Shown here piece by piece: positions 24,434 to 34,300 of a stretch of DNA of 64,000 nucleotides; the first letter of the stretch is position 1; each line of letters starts with the position of its first letter. Origin of the DNA: Sphingobacterium siyangense (GTDB taxonomy: Bacteria > Bacteroidota > Bacteroidia > Sphingobacteriales > Sphingobacteriaceae). The notes under the pieces were generated by a model that was given only the letters and a program-made list of their open reading frames with translations, was not told where the DNA came from and made no database searches. The stretch covers positions 114,276 to 178,275 of the forward strand of contig NZ_VLKR01000011.1 of NCBI RefSeq assembly GCF_007830445.1, read 5' to 3'. The position numbers were made by a program, and so were the translations under genes.

Positions 24434-25258
24434 ATGATGATAACTTTGTCTAAAGCAAGACATTTAAACTTGCGCCCCCTGCTGTTTGTTTTAATAACCG
24501 CTCTGCTGTTGTCAGTTAATGCCAATGGAGTTTCCGCCCAAAAATTGAATCGTAAAGTTGAGATCAAAACAATGACCTACAACATCTATAGTGCTCGAAA
24601 AATGGGCATTGAAGCGATTGCTTCGGTGATCAAAAAAGTTGATCCCGATGTTGTTTCTTTGCAAGAAGTGGAACGCAATACAGCTATTAATCCAATGGAT
24701 TTTCCGAAGGAAATCGCTGCATTGACAGGGATGAAATACTATTATTTTGCACATGCATTAACGTTGAAGAAAGGTGATTATGGTAATGTTATCCTTTCCA
24801 AATATCCGCTACTGGAGACAAAGTCTATCCATTTGGGGGTTGCTAATGATGGGGATGACATCCGATCCTTTGGCTATGCATTGTTGGAAAAGGAAGGCAA
24901 ACAATTTTATTTTGCGACGACCCACCTGGGCTACAAAAAGGATGATGCCACCCGTTTAAAACAGATCGATGAGATCTTGGCGGAAATCAAAAATTTAAAG
25001 AAGCCGATCATTTTGGGTGCTGATCTGAATTCACGGCCCAACTCACAGACTATGCCGGCTTTGCAAAAATGGTTTTCCCTGCCCTGTCAAACCTCGAATT
25101 GTGAATGGACTGTACCTACACCAAAACCGACATATACTTGTGATTGGTTGATATATGCTCCGCAGCAGGCTTTTGAAGTAAAGGACTATGCGGTTCAATT
25201 TTGGGCAGACAAAGAATCCGACCATTTTCCAGTTGTAGGAACATTTAATATTAAATAG
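24434..25258 (+). CDS. Endonuclease/exonuclease/phosphatase-fold secreted protein (second copy)
   Basis: 274 residues with a Sec signal peptide ending around ANGVSAQ and no lipobox Cys, so soluble in the periplasm or secreted, unlike its paralogue at 22228. EEP motifs: MTYNIYSARKMGIEAI, VVSLQEVERN, ATTHLGYKKDD, LGADLNSRP, SDHFPVVGTFNI. All the metal and catalytic residues of the family are present. The pair could act in series, one at the surface and one in the periplasm, on the same phosphoester. It is the last gene of the operon; a hairpin follows, shared with the convergent LacI gene. Confidence 0.85.
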   Translation: MMITLSKARHLNLRPLLFVLITALLLSVNANGVSAQKLNRKVEIKTMTYNIYSARKMGIEAIASVIKKVDPDVVSLQEVERNTAINPMDFPKEIAALTGMKYYYFAHALTLKKGDYGNVILSKYPLLETKSIHLGVANDGDDIRSFGYALLEKEGKQFYFATTHLGYKKDDATRLKQIDEILAEIKNLKKPIILGADLNSRPNSQTMPALQKWFSLPCQTSNCEWTVPTPKPTYTCDWLIYAPQQAFEVKDYAVQFWADKESDHFPVVGTFNIK

Positions 25259-25319
25259 TCTGAATAATTCAATACTAATTATTGGAACATATAAACCAAA
25301 AATATGCGGGAAACCGTGC

Positions 25320-25360
25320 ATCTTCTGCCGATCAGTTGTTGCGACCGATTGGCAGAAGAT
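25320..25360. terminator. Bidirectional terminator between the EEP gene and lacI-like gene
   Basis: ATCTTCTGCC (25320-25329) and GGCAGAAGAT (25351-25360) form a stem that spans the LacI stop codon at 25332-25334, with a T-rich stretch on the + side. Confidence 0.6.
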
Positions 25361-26381
25361 TATTGCTTTTTCTTTCAGATGACTTTCTTGCTTTTATCAC
25401 AGAGGGTAATACTACATGACTAGCATTATCTTTTGTTGGTTTTTCTATCTGCTTTAGCAATAATTTTATAATGTTGTTACTTAGTTCCTCCAAGGGCTGA
25501 CGTATGGCGGTGATCGTTGGGGAGATCAGGTTAAACGCTTCATGATCGTCAAAGGACACGATGCCGAAATCCATTTTCTTTTTAGCCGTTAGCTTATTTA
25601 TTGCAGCCAACCCTGCAAGACAAAGATAATTGGTTGCAAAGATGATAGCGTCCAATTCCAGATTTTTTTCAAGAAAATCTTTAATAAGCTGCTGTTTGAC
25701 TGTTTTTTTTGATTCAAAGGGTACAAAGGCTACTTTAGGGTCAACAGCTAATTTTTCCATCGTCTCTTGGTAACCTAATAATCGTTCATGCATTTGGCTT
25801 TGTGTAGATTCGAGTGTAACGAATCCAATCTGACGAAACCCCTTATCATATAGATGCATACAAGCTTCAATCATTGCTTCCTTGTTGTTGGTTCCGACAA
25901 AATCCACACCTTCGACCGGATCCCGGTCAAATAGAACAATTGGGATATGTTCATCCACCATTTCTTTAACGACATCTTCTATTCCTTTGGTTGGTGCAAT
26001 AATATAGCCATCCAGTTGGCTCCGTCTGAAAAAATTGATAATCTCAATGGCTGTATTGGTATCACCGAGGGTACTGCTGTACATTATCCTATACCCTTTC
26101 GTTTTGGCTAGATTTTCGATCATGAGCGCTATTGGTCCAAAAAATGAGTCAGAAATATCTTCAACAATAAGTCCGATACTGCTACTTCGGCCTGTGGCTA
26201 GGCTTTGCGCTAAGTGATGCGGGTAAAAACGAACCTCTCTGACATAATCCAGTACTTTAGCCTGTAATTCTTTGCTAATCCGTCTTTCGTCAGCTTTTCC
26301 GTTAATGATCAACGATACGGTTGACTTTGCTATTTTTAAGTGTTTCGCAATGTCATTTATTGAAATCTTTTTATTTTCCAT
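25332..26381 (-). CDS. LacI/GalR-family transcriptional regulator
   Basis: 349 residues. The N-terminal helix-turn-helix (SINDIAKHLKIAKSTVSLII at 4-23) and hinge helix (VRFYPHHLAQSLATGRS) are canonical. A periplasmic-binding-protein-like sensor domain follows (SSIGLIVEDISDSFFG, VLFDRDPVEGVDFVGTNN, FGIVSFDDHEAFNLISPTITAIRQP). It should bind a small sugar and release DNA. Two AAAACCGGTTTT-centred palindromes upstream of the kinase operon and the GH130-like gene fit LacI operators. No such site lies in front of this gene itself, so autoregulation is not supported. It is transcribed convergently to the operon it probably controls. Confidence 0.92.
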   Translation of the reverse strand: MENKKISINDIAKHLKIAKSTVSLIINGKADERRISKELQAKVLDYVREVRFYPHHLAQSLATGRSSSIGLIVEDISDSFFGPIALMIENLAKTKGYRIMYSSTLGDTNTAIEIINFFRRSQLDGYIIAPTKGIEDVVKEMVDEHIPIVLFDRDPVEGVDFVGTNNKEAMIEACMHLYDKGFRQIGFVTLESTQSQMHERLLGYQETMEKLAVDPKVAFVPFESKKTVKQQLIKDFLEKNLELDAIIFATNYLCLAGLAAINKLTAKKKMDFGIVSFDDHEAFNLISPTITAIRQPLEELSNNIIKLLLKQIEKPTKDNASHVVLPSVIKARKSSERKSNNLLPIGRNN

Positions 26382-26442
26382 ACATTCTAAAACTTAAAAA
26401 TATAGATTTTTATTCACTTGTATCCATTATCGTTCAAAGCCT

Positions 26443-26601
26443 TTAGAATTTACCGGCATTGTTGTTGAAAAAGAGGTCGTTTAATGCAGCAAAGAAAAAA
26501 AGTGTCCAGAAGAAATCGGCAAGATCGTAAAGAGATTCAATGTACTTCATAATCTTTTCTTGGGCCATCATGGGGTTGAAGCCTTCTCTGTCAAGATGCA
26601 T
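26443..26601 (-). CDS. Possible 52-residue small membrane protein
   Basis: An ATG at 26599-26601 opens 52 codons to a TAA at 26443-26445. The predicted peptide contains a strongly hydrophobic aromatic stretch (DFFWTLFFFAALNDLFF) that could be one membrane segment. It fills most of the 308-bp gap between the LacI gene and the histidine kinase. There is no clear Shine-Dalgarno sequence and no family I recognise, so this may be a chance frame. Confidence 0.2.
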   Translation of the reverse strand: MHLDREGFNPMMAQEKIMKYIESLYDLADFFWTLFFFAALNDLFFNNNAGKF

Positions 26602-26689
26602 CAGGTCAACTTCGTGATTAGCTTTTTGTTTTTCGGATTTTCCCTTATTGATTTATCTGTTGTAAAATATTATGATTAAATTAGCGTAG

Positions 26690-27793
26690 ATGAAAACTAC
26701 AGCTAATCTTCTGGTGTCTATTTTGGAGCAGTCCCATAGTGCGATCGCAATTTATGATAGCATAGACCTAAATATTGCTTTTGTTAGCCAAGGTATGCTG
26801 GATATATTATGTGTGGATCGGTCCATCCTAGGGCGTAGTTTTTGTGCATGCTTTCCTCATTTTAAAGAAGAAGGTTTTTCATCTATTTTGAAAAACGTTT
26901 GGAAAACAGGAATTGTCTATCAGGCTGAGCGTACACCCGCAAATATTGTTCATGAAGAGACGAAAACACTGCGGTATTTTAATTTTGAATATAGGCCATT
27001 GCTTGACGAGGAGGGGAAAACCTATGCTATTTTGCATACGGCAAGTGATGTGACTGAGCAACATCTTGCTTACAAAAATGTGGAAGAAAAGCAAGAGCAG
27101 CTTATGTTTAGCCGCGAATTGGACGTGCTCGCCGGCACTTTGGCACATGATCTAAAAAATCCATTGTCTGTTTTGAAAATTGGGAATAGTTTTCTGAGCA
27201 AAAATGTGGGTGTTTCGGTTAAGGTAAGTGAAAGGTGGTTTGAAACCTTTGCGGCATCTATTCAAAATATAGAAAGTATTATAAATCAGACATTGCAGCT
27301 TGGCAAGATACGCAGTGCCGAGAAAGAAGTCGCGTGTGTGGCAATGGATAAAAAAATAAGGAATTGTATTGATGAAATTAAACTGGTATATCCCGACAAA
27401 CAAATGGAAATCAAATTAGGAGATCTATTTCCTTTGTATACGGATGGCGGAATCGTTTATCAGGTTTTTATAAATCTAATTGGTAATGCCGTTAAATATG
27501 CAAAAAAATCAGGTGAGGCTTTTTTGCATATTTATAGTGAAAAAGCTGATAAAGGAGTAGTATATTATCTCGAAGATAATGGCATCGGGATTCCGGAAGA
27601 CGAGTTGCAGAAGGTTTTTCTTACAAATGAACGGGCGAGTAATACTGCCAAGATTGCTGGATCGGGAATCGGGCTGGCATTGGTTAAACATCTCATGGAA
27701 CGTATCGGTGGGACGATTCATTTATCGAGCGAACTTAACAAAGGGACCGTCGTTCGCTTATTTTTTCCAGTTTCATCGCGAACGTTAGCCTAA
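26690..27793 (+). CDS. PAS-domain sensor histidine kinase, orphan
   Basis: 367 residues, cytoplasmic with no membrane segment. A PAS domain covers about 8-125 (LEQSHSAIAIYDSIDLNIAFVS, YRPLLDEEGKTYAILHTASDVTE). The HisKA phosphoacceptor is H153 in LAHDLKNPLS. The HATPase has the N box INLIGNAVKYAKKSG (N266 region), G1 EDNGIGIP (296-302) and G2 GSGIGLALVKH (324-334). It would autophosphorylate after sensing an intracellular cue. No response regulator gene is adjacent. A decayed fragment of a close paralogue lies at 34701-35020. Confidence 0.88.
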   Translation: MKTTANLLVSILEQSHSAIAIYDSIDLNIAFVSQGMLDILCVDRSILGRSFCACFPHFKEEGFSSILKNVWKTGIVYQAERTPANIVHEETKTLRYFNFEYRPLLDEEGKTYAILHTASDVTEQHLAYKNVEEKQEQLMFSRELDVLAGTLAHDLKNPLSVLKIGNSFLSKNVGVSVKVSERWFETFAASIQNIESIINQTLQLGKIRSAEKEVACVAMDKKIRNCIDEIKLVYPDKQMEIKLGDLFPLYTDGGIVYQVFINLIGNAVKYAKKSGEAFLHIYSEKADKGVVYYLEDNGIGIPEDELQKVFLTNERASNTAKIAGSGIGLALVKHLMERIGGTIHLSSELNKGTVVRLFFPVSSRTLA

Positions 27794-27947
27794 ACAACTT
27801 TTGACCTAATACTAACTTCGGCTGGAAGTTTTATTTCGGGCATGAGGAAAATAAAATTCTTGTGATTGAATTTTCTTGGGCGAAATAATCGTATTTTGCG
27901 TAGCTGCAAGCAAGATGAAATAACAGCGTAAACAAATTTAAATTTAA

Positions 27948-27988
27948 AAAATCAGCTACTCAAAATCCGTTGTTGAGTAGCTGATTTT
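27948..27988. terminator. Bidirectional terminator between histidine kinase and NAGPA gene
   Basis: AAAATCAGCTACTCAA and TTGAGTAGCTGATTTT form a 16-bp stem with A and T tracts at both ends, between two convergent genes. Confidence 0.8.
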
Positions 27989-27993
27989 CTAAT

Positions 27994-28986
27994 TTATCGC
28001 TTCACAAATGCGATACCGCTGATGCTTGCAGATCCGCCTGCCGTTAATGGCTTGGATACGGTGTTCCAGACCACGGGATTAAATTGGTTTCCTGTATTGG
28101 TCTTTTGGACCATCACGCTGGTGGAACCGCCGTTCAATACAAATGCATCGTAACTACTTAAGGCTCCCATCAAAACGGCAACATCATTTAAACTGATGCC
28201 TACTGAAAAATTGGTGTCACCGCCATCAACAACCAAGGCATACATCGTTTTATTATCTGCGGATAGGCCAATGGCTGTTATCGCTTGAACAATTGCTGCT
28301 GTAGTCAAAACGTTATAACCTCGGTAACGGACCCAATTGGTCCCGGATACCAGTCCGCTAAATTGATTCAAATCATAAGGCTCAAAAGCAAACTTGGTGG
28401 TATCGGCACAATTGCCAATATAAGGCGAGCCATCTTTGCGTATTGCAAAGAAAGGTCTGGTCTTCTCTTTGGTCTTTATATTGCTCGTGGATACATTGAT
28501 CTGCCGCCCGTTTTTAATGTAGGAATAAGTGGACGATAACGCCGCATTTATTGCTGCGAGGATCTCGCCGCCTGCGCGTGGTTCGCAGTACTTGGCCATA
28601 TCACCTATCGGCTGGCTCACATATAGGTAATCATCAAATGCACTCATGATTGAAGGAAAAACCGCTTTTGATGAAAGATCTACAGTGAGCAGTTGAAGGC
28701 TCACGCGTTGATCGAGCTTGTTCTGGTAGCGAATATGGGTTCGTACAAGTCCTTTGGTTAGGGTAACAGATGAATCGACCAGAAATGTTTTGATGAGGTC
28801 GGTCTGCGCCATGAGCTTCTTGGTGACGGGCTCTATTTCCTTGTCTTCTGGAATAATATCGGTGGGCGGAGTTACTATCTCTTTATCGTCAAAGCTGGGA
28901 TAATCATCCCTTTGCTTGCAGGAATATAGCATGCTGATGCACGTGATGTACAAAAGGACATTTCTTAATATTGTTTTTCTTTTCAT
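27994..28986 (-). CDS. Phosphodiester glycosidase (NAGPA-domain) lipoprotein
   Basis: 330 residues with a lipobox (SMLYSCKQRDD, Cys near 23). From about residue 110 the NAGPA domain is readable: AAINAALSS, FFAIRKDGSPYIG, ALVVDGGDTNFSVGISLNDVA, YDAFVLNGGSTSVMV. This domain removes sugar from phosphodiester links, as in the mammalian enzyme that uncovers mannose-6-phosphate. It is the last gene of a SusC-SusD-DUF4397 operon on the reverse strand. Together with the EEP proteins of the neighbouring sugar cluster it points to phosphodiester-linked glycans as ligands, which is inference from domain content. Confidence 0.82.
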   Translation of the reverse strand: MKRKTILRNVLLYITCISMLYSCKQRDDYPSFDDKEIVTPPTDIIPEDKEIEPVTKKLMAQTDLIKTFLVDSSVTLTKGLVRTHIRYQNKLDQRVSLQLLTVDLSSKAVFPSIMSAFDDYLYVSQPIGDMAKYCEPRAGGEILAAINAALSSTYSYIKNGRQINVSTSNIKTKEKTRPFFAIRKDGSPYIGNCADTTKFAFEPYDLNQFSGLVSGTNWVRYRGYNVLTTAAIVQAITAIGLSADNKTMYALVVDGGDTNFSVGISLNDVAVLMGALSSYDAFVLNGGSTSVMVQKTNTGNQFNPVVWNTVSKPLTAGGSASISGIAFVKR

Positions 28987-28988
28987 AT

Positions 28989-29801
28989 CTATCGAACTAA
29001 GAAAAATGAAACATAAGGCTTCATGATGGTGCTGGTAAATCCATCATAGCCCAAAGCATAAATGACATATGACCTGCGGTCCAGGATGGCTCCTGCATTG
29101 CTGTAGGACGCGATTACAGTGCCATTTGTTACCGGAGATCCCGCCTTGCGGATCTTCCAGGTACGGGTGGCAATGCGGTTGAGCTGGAAATATGGACTTG
29201 TTTCCAGGTATTTAATGTCCTTGGCGACAAGTGAGTCTTGCACGGCGATGGCATCTGCGCTCCCAGTGGCCGCAGCACCATAGTACAGGTCTATTGATGG
29301 TACATTGGGCATCAGATTGGTAAAGTGATACCTTGCTTGTGTACTGTCGGGCCGTGTGAGGTCTTCTTCATTGAGGATCATTTTTGTGTTCTGCGCCGTA
29401 TCGGTAATATGAATGGTATAGCGCTTGCCTGCGCTCAGGTTAACGGATGATTCGGCCAAGATAATGGAGTCGCGTCCATCGTCGGTTTTATGTGGAAGGG
29501 CAACTTGTACTTTTACGTTGCCGGCTTTCCATTTTAAAAAATCAGGCCGTGAATCTCCACGGGTATTATACCCGCCGCCGGGAAAGGGCTCACGTCCCCG
29601 GATGCGTGAAGTAACGCGCTGATCGTCAAATTTGACATACATATAGCGGTCATCGGGATATATCGATGCCATATTGATTTTCACGATGACGTCATCGGCG
29701 CCAAGGAAATCTACTTTTCCAAAGTCCTGAATGGATTTCTCGCATGAATTTAGGCCAAAGACACCTAAAGCTAGAAATGCTAAGTTTTTGAATATCTTCA
29801 T
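28989..29801 (-). CDS. DUF4397-type lipoprotein
   Basis: 270 residues. Lipobox GLNSCEKSIQDFG (Cys near 20), then repeated beta-sandwich sequence with HFTNLMPNVPSIDLYYGA, KYLETSPYFQL and RRSYVIYALG, the pattern of DUF4397 proteins. These are exported proteins of unknown function, common beside SusCD. The gene ends 2 bp before the NAGPA gene starts, and begins 18 bp after SusD, so it is in the same operon. Surface binding is the likeliest role. Confidence 0.75.
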   Translation of the reverse strand: MKIFKNLAFLALGVFGLNSCEKSIQDFGKVDFLGADDVIVKINMASIYPDDRYMYVKFDDQRVTSRIRGREPFPGGGYNTRGDSRPDFLKWKAGNVKVQVALPHKTDDGRDSIILAESSVNLSAGKRYTIHITDTAQNTKMILNEEDLTRPDSTQARYHFTNLMPNVPSIDLYYGAAATGSADAIAVQDSLVAKDIKYLETSPYFQLNRIATRTWKIRKAGSPVTNGTVIASYSNAGAILDRRSYVIYALGYDGFTSTIMKPYVSFFLVR

Positions 29802-29819
29802 AATGTTTCCTTTAATACG

Positions 29820-31385
29820 TTAATAAGTTGTTGTAACAAACCAGGTTGGCTTAATCACGTACTCCGGCTCTAATCCGCCCCATCGCTCTAACTCTGTGGC
29901 ATTCCATACATACTCCGAATTATAACGAGGCCGGACGCGGTAACAATAATCATTGTAAGTCAGCTGGCTGCCGGCCAATGGAATAAACTGCTTGAATATT
30001 TCCGTGTTATAATGATATTTTCTTAAATCACACCATTGTTCAAGACCTCCCCAGCCCCATTGCACAATATACTTTTGTCCCATAATGTCGGCTAGGGTTA
30101 GATCAGCAGCAGATAGCGGTATTTCTCCTCCCTTGATGTAATTATCTATTTCAACAGCAGTAATGGATTTTTCATTGGTTGTATTGATGTACTTATTGAC
30201 GAAGTTCATGTGGGCATAGATGCCTTTGATATAGGCCTCATAGGCCTTTGCTGCGTCGCCTTTGATAAAGAGGGCCTCAGCTTTGACCAGTTGCAGCTGC
30301 GCATAGGTCATCAATGGAAAATCTGCGGCGTCTCTAAAGATGAATTTGCCTACACCGCTACTGACGTCGCCTAGGATATTTGGAACGGTGGTATTGGATA
30401 CATTGGGCTCACCACCGACGAAAATACTGTCAACAGGATTATTGATCATCAACATACGCGATAGGCGAGGGTCTGTCGATATTTTTGGATTTTCAATGGG
30501 TTCGCCCCGCAATCCCCCGGTTAGGTAGCGCACAATAGGCTTACCGGCTCTGTTGTAATAGGATGTGGTATAAAGGCCGAATTTTGAGCTCACCACATTG
30601 GCTGTTTCGGATTTGTCGCCGTCAAATTTAACGCCTGCATCATCGGATGGTGAATCAAAGGAGCGGTCCACAAAATAGGCAATCGAGTCGGCATACTTTT
30701 CCTTAAAATCGGGTTTATTAACCAAGTGAATGTACTGAAGTGCTTTTAGGCCATAGACAAATTTGCGCCAGCGGTCCATATTGCCCCGAAAGAGATTATC
30801 GCCCTTTTTTGAATTGAGGTTGGCGCTGTAATCGACGGGGCTTTTTTGATCCAGATAATATAATGCAGAATCACACCATACGCGTACTTTAGCATACACT
30901 TCTGGTTGGTCATTGTATCTGAAAGATAACTGTTGCGTACGCAAGGCCTCATCGAGAATAATGGGGCCGTGATAGTCGGTCAGCATCTGATAGCCCCAGG
31001 CTTTTACGGCATAGCCGATTGCCGCATATTCATATTTCTGATTGGCTATGGCGTCATTGATCATCAACTGCAGGTTTAGTCCGTGATCAAAATAGACCAT
31101 ACGCCACATTACACCGCCAACATCACTTTGCTGTGGAAATCCATGCCGCTCCCAGATTCGGGAGGACTCATCGGTGCTGGCGCCAAGGATGGTCTGATTG
31201 AACTTGTTCATCTGACGTTGGTCATTGGCATAACCATTGGCCATTTGATAGATAATGGGTGCTAAAAGCAATTCGGCTTTTACAAGCTGTGGGTTGGACG
31301 GGTTTTCATTGATGTCCAGGTATTTTTTACAACTGCTCAATCCGGTCAGGACTAAGAAAATAAGTATATAAAGCGTTGTTCTCAT
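29820..31385 (-). CDS. SusD/RagB-like lipoprotein (SusD-like family 2)
   Basis: 521 residues. Lipobox LSSCKKYLDINENPSNPQ with the DINENPS motif typical of the second SusD-like family, followed by LLLAPIIYQMANGYA. Later segments AIGYAVKAWGYQMLTDYHGPI and YIVQWGWGGLEQWCDLRKYHY are also characteristic. It is the surface lid partner of the SusC encoded 12 bp upstream. This SusD subfamily is often found in peptide- or glycan-uptake pairs without a full set of hydrolases, which fits the short operon. Confidence 0.9.
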   Translation of the reverse strand: MRTTLYILIFLVLTGLSSCKKYLDINENPSNPQLVKAELLLAPIIYQMANGYANDQRQMNKFNQTILGASTDESSRIWERHGFPQQSDVGGVMWRMVYFDHGLNLQLMINDAIANQKYEYAAIGYAVKAWGYQMLTDYHGPIILDEALRTQQLSFRYNDQPEVYAKVRVWCDSALYYLDQKSPVDYSANLNSKKGDNLFRGNMDRWRKFVYGLKALQYIHLVNKPDFKEKYADSIAYFVDRSFDSPSDDAGVKFDGDKSETANVVSSKFGLYTTSYYNRAGKPIVRYLTGGLRGEPIENPKISTDPRLSRMLMINNPVDSIFVGGEPNVSNTTVPNILGDVSSGVGKFIFRDAADFPLMTYAQLQLVKAEALFIKGDAAKAYEAYIKGIYAHMNFVNKYINTTNEKSITAVEIDNYIKGGEIPLSAADLTLADIMGQKYIVQWGWGGLEQWCDLRKYHYNTEIFKQFIPLAGSQLTYNDYCYRVRPRYNSEYVWNATELERWGGLEPEYVIKPTWFVTTTY

Positions 31386-31397
31386 GGTGTATTCCTC

Positions 31398-34300
31398 CTA
31401 AAATCTCATGTTTAAACCAAAATTGAAACCTCTGGGTTTAGCCATATTCCCGTAATCGATTCCGTATCCGCCGATACCGCCTAGTCCTGCTGTATTGCTA
31501 TTACTTTCGGGATCCAGCCCTGTGTAATTGGTGAACAGGAAGAGATCGGTGGCTGTAAAAAATACGCTAAGTGCGGCTTGTGACGAGATGCGTTGTGTCA
31601 GATGTTTGGGTAGGGCATAGCGAAGAGTTACATCCCGAAGCCTAAATGCATAAATGTTTTTCTCGATAAACATCTGCGGTTCGATATTGGTCATATAGTA
31701 GGCGGATGCGGAATATGGTGTTACTGCAATGTGGTTTACTGTTGGATTGGCCGTGTTTTCAAGCCCGTCTTCCAATACGCCCTGAATTACCCGCGGGTCT
31801 TCCCGATTTAATGTTTTCACAGACTGCCCATAGGTATAGAGTCTATAATCTAGCCCGTTGAGCACATCACCACCTTTGCGGAGATCCCATAAAAACGTTA
31901 GGTAAAAGTTTTTGTAATTGAACTTGTTGACAATTCCAAGTGTATAGTCGGGAATGCGGTCGCCTATCGGATAATACTTATCGGTGCCGGCAATGGGTAA
32001 GCCTGTTTGTGGATTGATCAAAATGTCTCCACGCTCGTTTCTTTTAAACTGCGTACCTGTTAGGGTACCGATACTATAGCCGGGCATCACGGAAGAACGT
32101 ACGCCACTCAGTACCCAGGTGTCTGAATCATAGAGTTCGGGCAATTCTTCAGCAAGCGATAGTACTTTTCCTTTGTATTGGGTAAAATTGAAGGTCATAT
32201 CCCAGCTGAAATCGTTTTTTTTGATGGGGTTGACGTTGACTTGCAATTCGGTACCATACGTCTTGACTTCACCGCCGTTCATCATCCTTAATACGAAGCC
32301 TGAGCCATAACTCAGTCGTGGCAGAATGATCTGCCCGGTGCTTAAACGGTTAAAATAGCTGAAATCAAATGTAAGCCGACGCTTAAAAAAGCCAAATTCG
32401 AGTCCTGTTTCAAAATCGCGGGTTTTTTCGGCTTTCAGGTCGGGGTTACCGCCGTTTACGCCGTAAGCAAATCCGCCTCCTGTTGAGAGCTTGGGCTCTA
32501 GATTGGATAGGGTATAGTAGCTTTTGAAGGGTGCTTTTCCCGTTGTTCCCACAGAGATGCGGTATTTTCCGTCGCTGAGCCATTGCACTTTATTTTTGAA
32601 GAAAGACAAGTCTGAAAAATTGAAGGCCAACGAAGCCGATGGATAGCCAAAATACGGATTATTGGGCATCATGCGGGAGGCTGCATCCAGTCGTCCGGTT
32701 AAATTTAGATACAGCAGGTTGTCAAGATATCCAAATCCAGCCTGTGCCAAAAATCCAACTGTCCGAAAGTTATTGGCAACAGATCTTGCCAGGCGCGTAC
32801 TGGGGAATGTGTTGTTGATGCTGTAAAAGTTGGGATCGTAAAAGTCCTCGCCATATTGGGAGTTAGTAAGGGTATTGTAGTCTTTAAATTCTGTTCCCAA
32901 GTTTGCCCTAAAACTAATGTCGCGCCCGATTTTTGTATTGGCCGTCGCCATAAATGATCCCGAGAGCACGCGTGCATTGACTTGATACTCATTCATGGAG
33001 CCATTGCGTACATTGGTCGAAGACCCTGATCCGGAGTAGGATTGAGGATGGTAAACGCTTTGCCCCTGTGTGTTGGCAAAGTCGATGCCGATGATCCCGT
33101 TGAGGCTTAGCCAGTTCGTAGCACGATAGGTAATGTTGGAAGTCGCAAGGAGGCGGTTTACATCATCATTGGCGGTGTTGCGGTATACATCCCAAAAGGG
33201 ATTGTCGAGCTCGTTGTAAATATCTGAATTGTGGAGTACACGATTCCCTTTTTCGTCAATCCAGTCGCGAACATCGTACAGCGGGTTGAAGCGCATTAGT
33301 GTAATCAAATAACCTGTATTTCCTTTTCGGGCTTTATCGTTCTGTGTATTGATATAATTGAAAGAGGTGTTGAATTCAAGCTTTTCGTTAAACTTAGCTG
33401 TTCCGTTGAGACGGGTCGAGAAGCGTTTATAGCTTGTATTTGGTACAATACCGGTATTGTCGCTGTATTCGTTGGACCAGCGGTAGGTCACTTTTTCAGA
33501 ACCACCTTCAAAGGAGAGGTTATGCTTTTGGTTATACCCGGTGCGGAAAAAATTGTTGACATTGTCTTTGTAGAGGGTAGCTCCTTCAGGATATTTTGGC
33601 CCCATAGCGTAGACAGAGGTCCCAGAATACGTACCATTGGTACCCTGTGCATACACATATTGCCGCTCGGGATATTTATTTACCGTTTCAACGCGTCCTG
33701 AAAGCGAATAGTTGACGGTAAATTTACCGGCTTTTCCTTTCTTGGTTGTTATGAGAATGGCTCCGCCTGCACCTTGGCTGCCGAATTGGGCTGTCGCCTC
33801 GGGGCCTTTCAGGATGGTATAGGTTTCGATATCGTCTGGATTGATATCCATTGCCCGATTGGAGTAATCGAGATCTCGATTTGCTCCATTGCTAGCCAGG
33901 TCATTTTCATTCAGTGTGGAGTTGTTGATGGGTACGCCATCGACAACGATAAGGGCATTATTGTCGCCAGAGATAGAGGCAAAGCCACGCAGTACGATCT
34001 GTGCAGATGCACCCGGCATACCACTTGTACTATTGATAGAAAGACCCGGTACGCGACCTTGGAGGCCCTGGAAAAACGATTCACGCTGTGTTTCGGATAC
34101 ATCGGACCCTGCGACAATAGGGGTCGAATACCCCAGGGTTTTACGATCACGCTTGATGCCGAAAGCGGTGACAACGACTTCGTCCAAAGAGGAACTGTTT
34201 TCGGATAGGCTGACGTTGAGGACCTGCTGGCCGGAAAGAGCTTTTTCGATCTGTTTATAACCGACATGTCTAAAAATTAAGGTGGCGTTTTCTTGTACCG

